64,000 nt of DNA from NCBI RefSeq assembly GCF_905475395.1, contig NC_058337.1, positions 104,712,368 to 104,776,367 of the forward strand, read 5' to 3'. Below are positions 60,642 to 64,000 of the stretch, one piece after another. The notes under the pieces were generated by a model. That model saw only the letters and a program-made list of their open reading frames with translations, was not told the DNA's origin and did not search any database. The translations under genes and the position numbers were made by a program. Positions within the stretch are counted from its first letter, which is position 1. Every line of letters begins with the position of its first letter. The DNA is from Chrysoperla carnea (lineage: Eukaryota; Arthropoda; Insecta; Neuroptera; Chrysopidae).

Positions 60642-63600
60642 CGGTAGAATCACATGTCATTTTCATTTGTATAGTGTTGTATTTTCTCATACATATTTAC
60701 TAGTTTTGTGCAGTTAAATGTATTCAAAATGTTATAGTATGTAAATGTAACGCACTTTCAATTTTATTATATCACTTTCAAATGTTAACAAACTAGAGGA
60801 GGTTCTATGTTTTATTTCTCCCCCAAGTGTGAATCGATTTTGTAAAAATTTGTTAGATAGAGTATACTTTCGAGGTGCTGGATTATTATTTCATTGAAAT
60901 CGGTTCAGTAGTTTTTAAGATACAGACTAATGTGTGTAAGTTTATTACATACAACGGTAATAAACCTAAATTCGCTTAAAAGTACAAAATAAAAATTTTT
61001 TGCAAAAAGTAGAACTGTCAACAAAAAATAGCGATCGTATGGTCCTGTTTAGGAAAAAAGTATATGTATTACTAGTTTTGGACGTAAATAGTATAAAAAT
61101 GCAAAATTCGTGTGCTATAATAAATAAAAATAGTATAAATTAGGTGAACAACGTTACGTGATAAATTCTGCCAGTTTGCTCACCATGGCAAGCCGCGTTG
61201 AGGTATTTCGTTTCAAAAATGTACAAAAAAGTAACAAGAAATAATTAAAAACCGACCCCAATCGATAATTTCATTTTGAACTATCACTCTATGAAGTCGA
61301 CACTAACCAAATCCTTAGCTAAAAAATTGATTCATTGATGGAGACTCTCAGACAGCTGTATCTGCGAGTAAAATGATCTTATCGGGATCGTCTACAAATT
61401 ATTTTAAAGGTAGTACTTTTTAATTTAGCACTTAGTAGTTTTTAAACACAAAGATAAATATTGTTTACTACACCCACCGTTTTGTGCCGAGAGCTGGATA
61501 GGTGCAAAAATTAATTTGCGAGAATATATGCAGCATAATTGAAAAACTTATACAGAATTACTATAAAATATTGCCTATATTTGGAAGTCTTATTGGTGCA
61601 AAAGTCTTAGACGTACCCGTTGAACCAATAACCAATCGAAAGAGTATAGTTTTGTTACTTCGGGATTAACAAGATGGAAATCAGGCAGAGTGATAACACC
61701 TTCTAAATATGATATTTTAACAAGCAATGATTTTTTATGTTGCAGTATGAGAAAACTGACCCGGACTGTTTCAACTGCTACACTCAGTCACCTGGTACGT
61801 TTTTCCAGTGTCTAGAGCTTCATCTGGTGAGTTGAAAGCTATAATTTTTACTGAAACTTCGAAAGTTTTTTTAATAATCCAAATAATAAACAATTAATAA
61901 AGATAGCACTTCGGAAAAATTCTCGGAAAGCTGGATTTTTGCAAGAACCTTCTATTTTAGGTTCTAAGTCAGGTCCCAAAAGTATCCATTACGAATATAG
62001 AAGTGAAATGTTTATATTCTCTGTATTATAAGTTTTTATTTTATTTATTTTTTTGGTATTCTACCCGAATAGTATTTGATAAGTGGGGATCCATCCTCAA
62101 ACGAGTATATTATTATATTATATATAATAATATATTATTATAAAATATTAAGAATATTTTTCAAAACTCTTTTGTTCGCTTGTTACAGTTTTTCGACTCA
62201 AAACTAAATTATAATTTTATTATGACGTTATATCAATTTTAAATGTTCAATTGATTATTATTATATACTTAGCTATAGTGCACAGTAACATTAAAAAAAT
62301 TTGTACAAGGTTTCTGTATTACTGGTGCATTGATCTCACCTTCATCAACATATGAATAATATACCAGCACTTTATAGTATGCGATGTGTTTGTATTATTA
62401 TTAAATATGACTCGCGTGCTTTTTCTTTCATCACTAATTGATTAAAATTTTTTTTATTGCATAATTAATTAAGGTCTCTTGACTTTTTTTTTTGTTTTGA
62501 TAAAAAATATGAATGAAAATTTTATTTTTAATAATTTTTATTTCATTTTAATTCATTTTTAAGTTAACAAGGAAAAATAATTTTTTTAAACAAAATAGAA
62601 ATGAATTATTTATTTATTAAAATTGGTTTTTTATAATTCTGTATTTTTTTGAAAAAAGACGAAGAACCAAAAATTTCTCGAATAAGGGCATTAATAGATC
62701 GTAATGATGCTCGTAATAAATAATAAATTTACTGAGACTTTCGAAAATTTACTGAATTTTTTTTGCGTAATACATGAAAAAATTAGTATGTGGTTCGTTT
62801 TACAGATACTGTAGCGAGCGGTAGGTGTTTAAATCACCGACTGGCATTGGAGCTAATGGAGTTAACCCTGACCTATAGTGGTGTACGTGACCAAATACAC
62901 GCGTTTATTAAAATTGCAAAAATACAATTTTTGGCAGCATTTAAAATTTATTTTTTAGTAAAGTAAAATAATTATATTAGTTTCCAAATGGAATTATAAG
63001 GGCCTGTTTTCAATTTTTTTCTTATAGACCGATAATAGTCCGAAATAAAGTTTGGACCTCCGATCCTTATTCCCGTCACGTCAATTCTTTCAGATTCTTT
63101 TAAAATAAATTTCTTCCCTACTGCAAAAATTGCAATTCACTTTTACTTTAAAAGAAAACGAATTAACGATCTGATAAATGAGCCGTTTATACCAACGACA
63201 AACATTACAAAATTGAAACAAAATTCAAGAAACCGTGGATGCGACGAGTCTGGTGATGCGACCCTTGAATTACGCACGATTTTTTTTCCCAGAGTATGGT
63301 CTGATAATAAAAACATTTAAAATTTGATATTTTCATGTGATCATTTAATAATTGTATCTTTTTTTTCTCAGAATTGAGGAAGTTTTTAACGGAAAACATT
63401 AAATTTTTTTGCGGTTTTATGTATTTATTATCTATTCCATGGGCGTATCTAAAATGAGTTGGCTACGATTAGGCTTTTGTAAATATTATCCTGATAGCAG
63501 TTGGAAGCAATAAAAAAAGATTATAATTACCAATTAATAACTTGAGCTTAACAATCAATGAATGTCGTGTTCGCTGGGCAATTTCATCTATAAAAACAGT

Positions 63601-63669
63601 GACTACCGCACTATAGCCTTCATTTTCCTTGCCGTCACTTATCGATCTCTACAGGATATATAAATAGGT

Positions 63670-63844
63670 ATTATATAAATACGTATTTTGACTACCAAGT
63701 AGTCATCATCCATATGAATTAGCTAATCGTAATTACTCTAATTGTGTAGTTGTCTGTGTATTGTCTACCTGGGTGCAGTCAGTCACCAAATTAGCTAATT
63801 CTTACTGATGATGACTATTTAGTCGAGATACGTATTTATATAAT
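63670..63844. mobile_element. Inverted-repeat (fold-back) element, 175 bp
   Basis: The left arm (63670-63727), starting ATTATATAAATACGTAT and ending GAATTAGCTAAT, pairs with the right arm (63790-63844) with about 80-85% identity. It includes the inner GACTA..TAGTCATCATC block. The ~60-bp loop is non-coding and no clear target duplication is visible. Confidence 0.8.
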
Positions 63845-64000
63845 TCAAAAATCTAAAGAAATCTAAGAAATTGGGGCAAAAATCGAAATTTATTCCGCAT
63901 TAGTTCACAATTATCGGGTTTTTTAATTTTTTGGTGTTTAAATGACGGACTATACCCCCTCCCCTTATGCAGGGGGGGTAGAAGTGCGGCCACAAAAACC

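Larger units (their letters stand above)
59546..64000. other. Right flank upstream of the visible laccase exons
   Basis: No exon encoding a laccase signal peptide was recognised, though a short one could be missed. The stretch contains an ATT microsatellite (about 60565-60586), a 28-bp perfect palindrome (60614-60641), an AT-rich palindromic tract (about 62107-62150) and an inverted-repeat element (63670-63844). A short frame at 59971-60162 (METDNSENPGPENQIRLHFF...) follows a TTTTCAG and ends in TAA, but has no other support. Confidence 0.5.

Noticed and set aside
1-64000. Endogenous virus, LTR or Polinton-like element
   Set aside because: No capsid, envelope, protease or integrase-like frame and no LTR pair was seen in the window.

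Overview
This is an AT-rich eukaryotic window, almost certainly from an insect. The genes have spliced GT-AG exons and the window carries tRNA-derived SINEs, LINE relics and hAT-like and fold-back DNA elements. It also holds two ZAD-C2H2 zinc-finger genes, a gene type that expanded in insects, and an insect-type laccase. The order cannot be settled from the sequence alone. I see no bacterial-style operons, no CRISPR array and no convincing intact tRNA or rRNA gene.

Layout: 1-3.5 kb is repeat-rich and gene-free. At 3.55-6.6 kb (+) lies a four-exon gene for a small acidic protein I do not recognise. A TMEM181 orthologue (12 exons, 535 aa) occupies 9.47-16.49 kb (-). A 644-bp inverted-repeat element with an internal 53-bp tandem array sits at 17.2-17.8 kb. 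CDC40/PRP17 (8 exons, 573 aa, second-step splicing factor) is at 18.41-21.20 kb (-). THAP-domain and SWIM-associated debris follows at 21.9-22.4 kb. An intronless BABAM1/MERIT40 gene is at 22.85-23.66 kb (+). Two ZAD zinc-finger genes point away from each other: 26.25-28.75 kb (-, 3 fingers) and 36.54-38.73 kb (+, 11 fingers). The 38.7-45.2 kb stretch is repeats and hairpins only. A laccase-type multicopper oxidase spans 45.16-59.55 kb (-) with seven exons in view, all four copper motifs and a hydrophobic C-terminal tail. Its signal-peptide exon was not found. The last 4 kb is non-coding as far as I can see.

The genes are unrelated housekeeping or regulatory genes: splicing, BRCC36 deubiquitinase scaffolding, a GOLD-domain seven-pass membrane protein, two transcription factors and an extracellular oxidase. 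They do not form a pathway.

The most unusual content is in the repeats. One ~550-650-bp family occurs eight times, with conserved small inverted repeats. One copy is split by a 1,026-bp fold-back element with ~310-bp arms inserted at a TA. A 383-bp hAT-like MITE has a perfect 8-bp target duplication. No previously undescribed multi-gene system is evident. The best novelty candidates are the unrecognised acidic gene, the eight-copy family with its conserved hairpins, and the TIR element with a subterminal tandem array.
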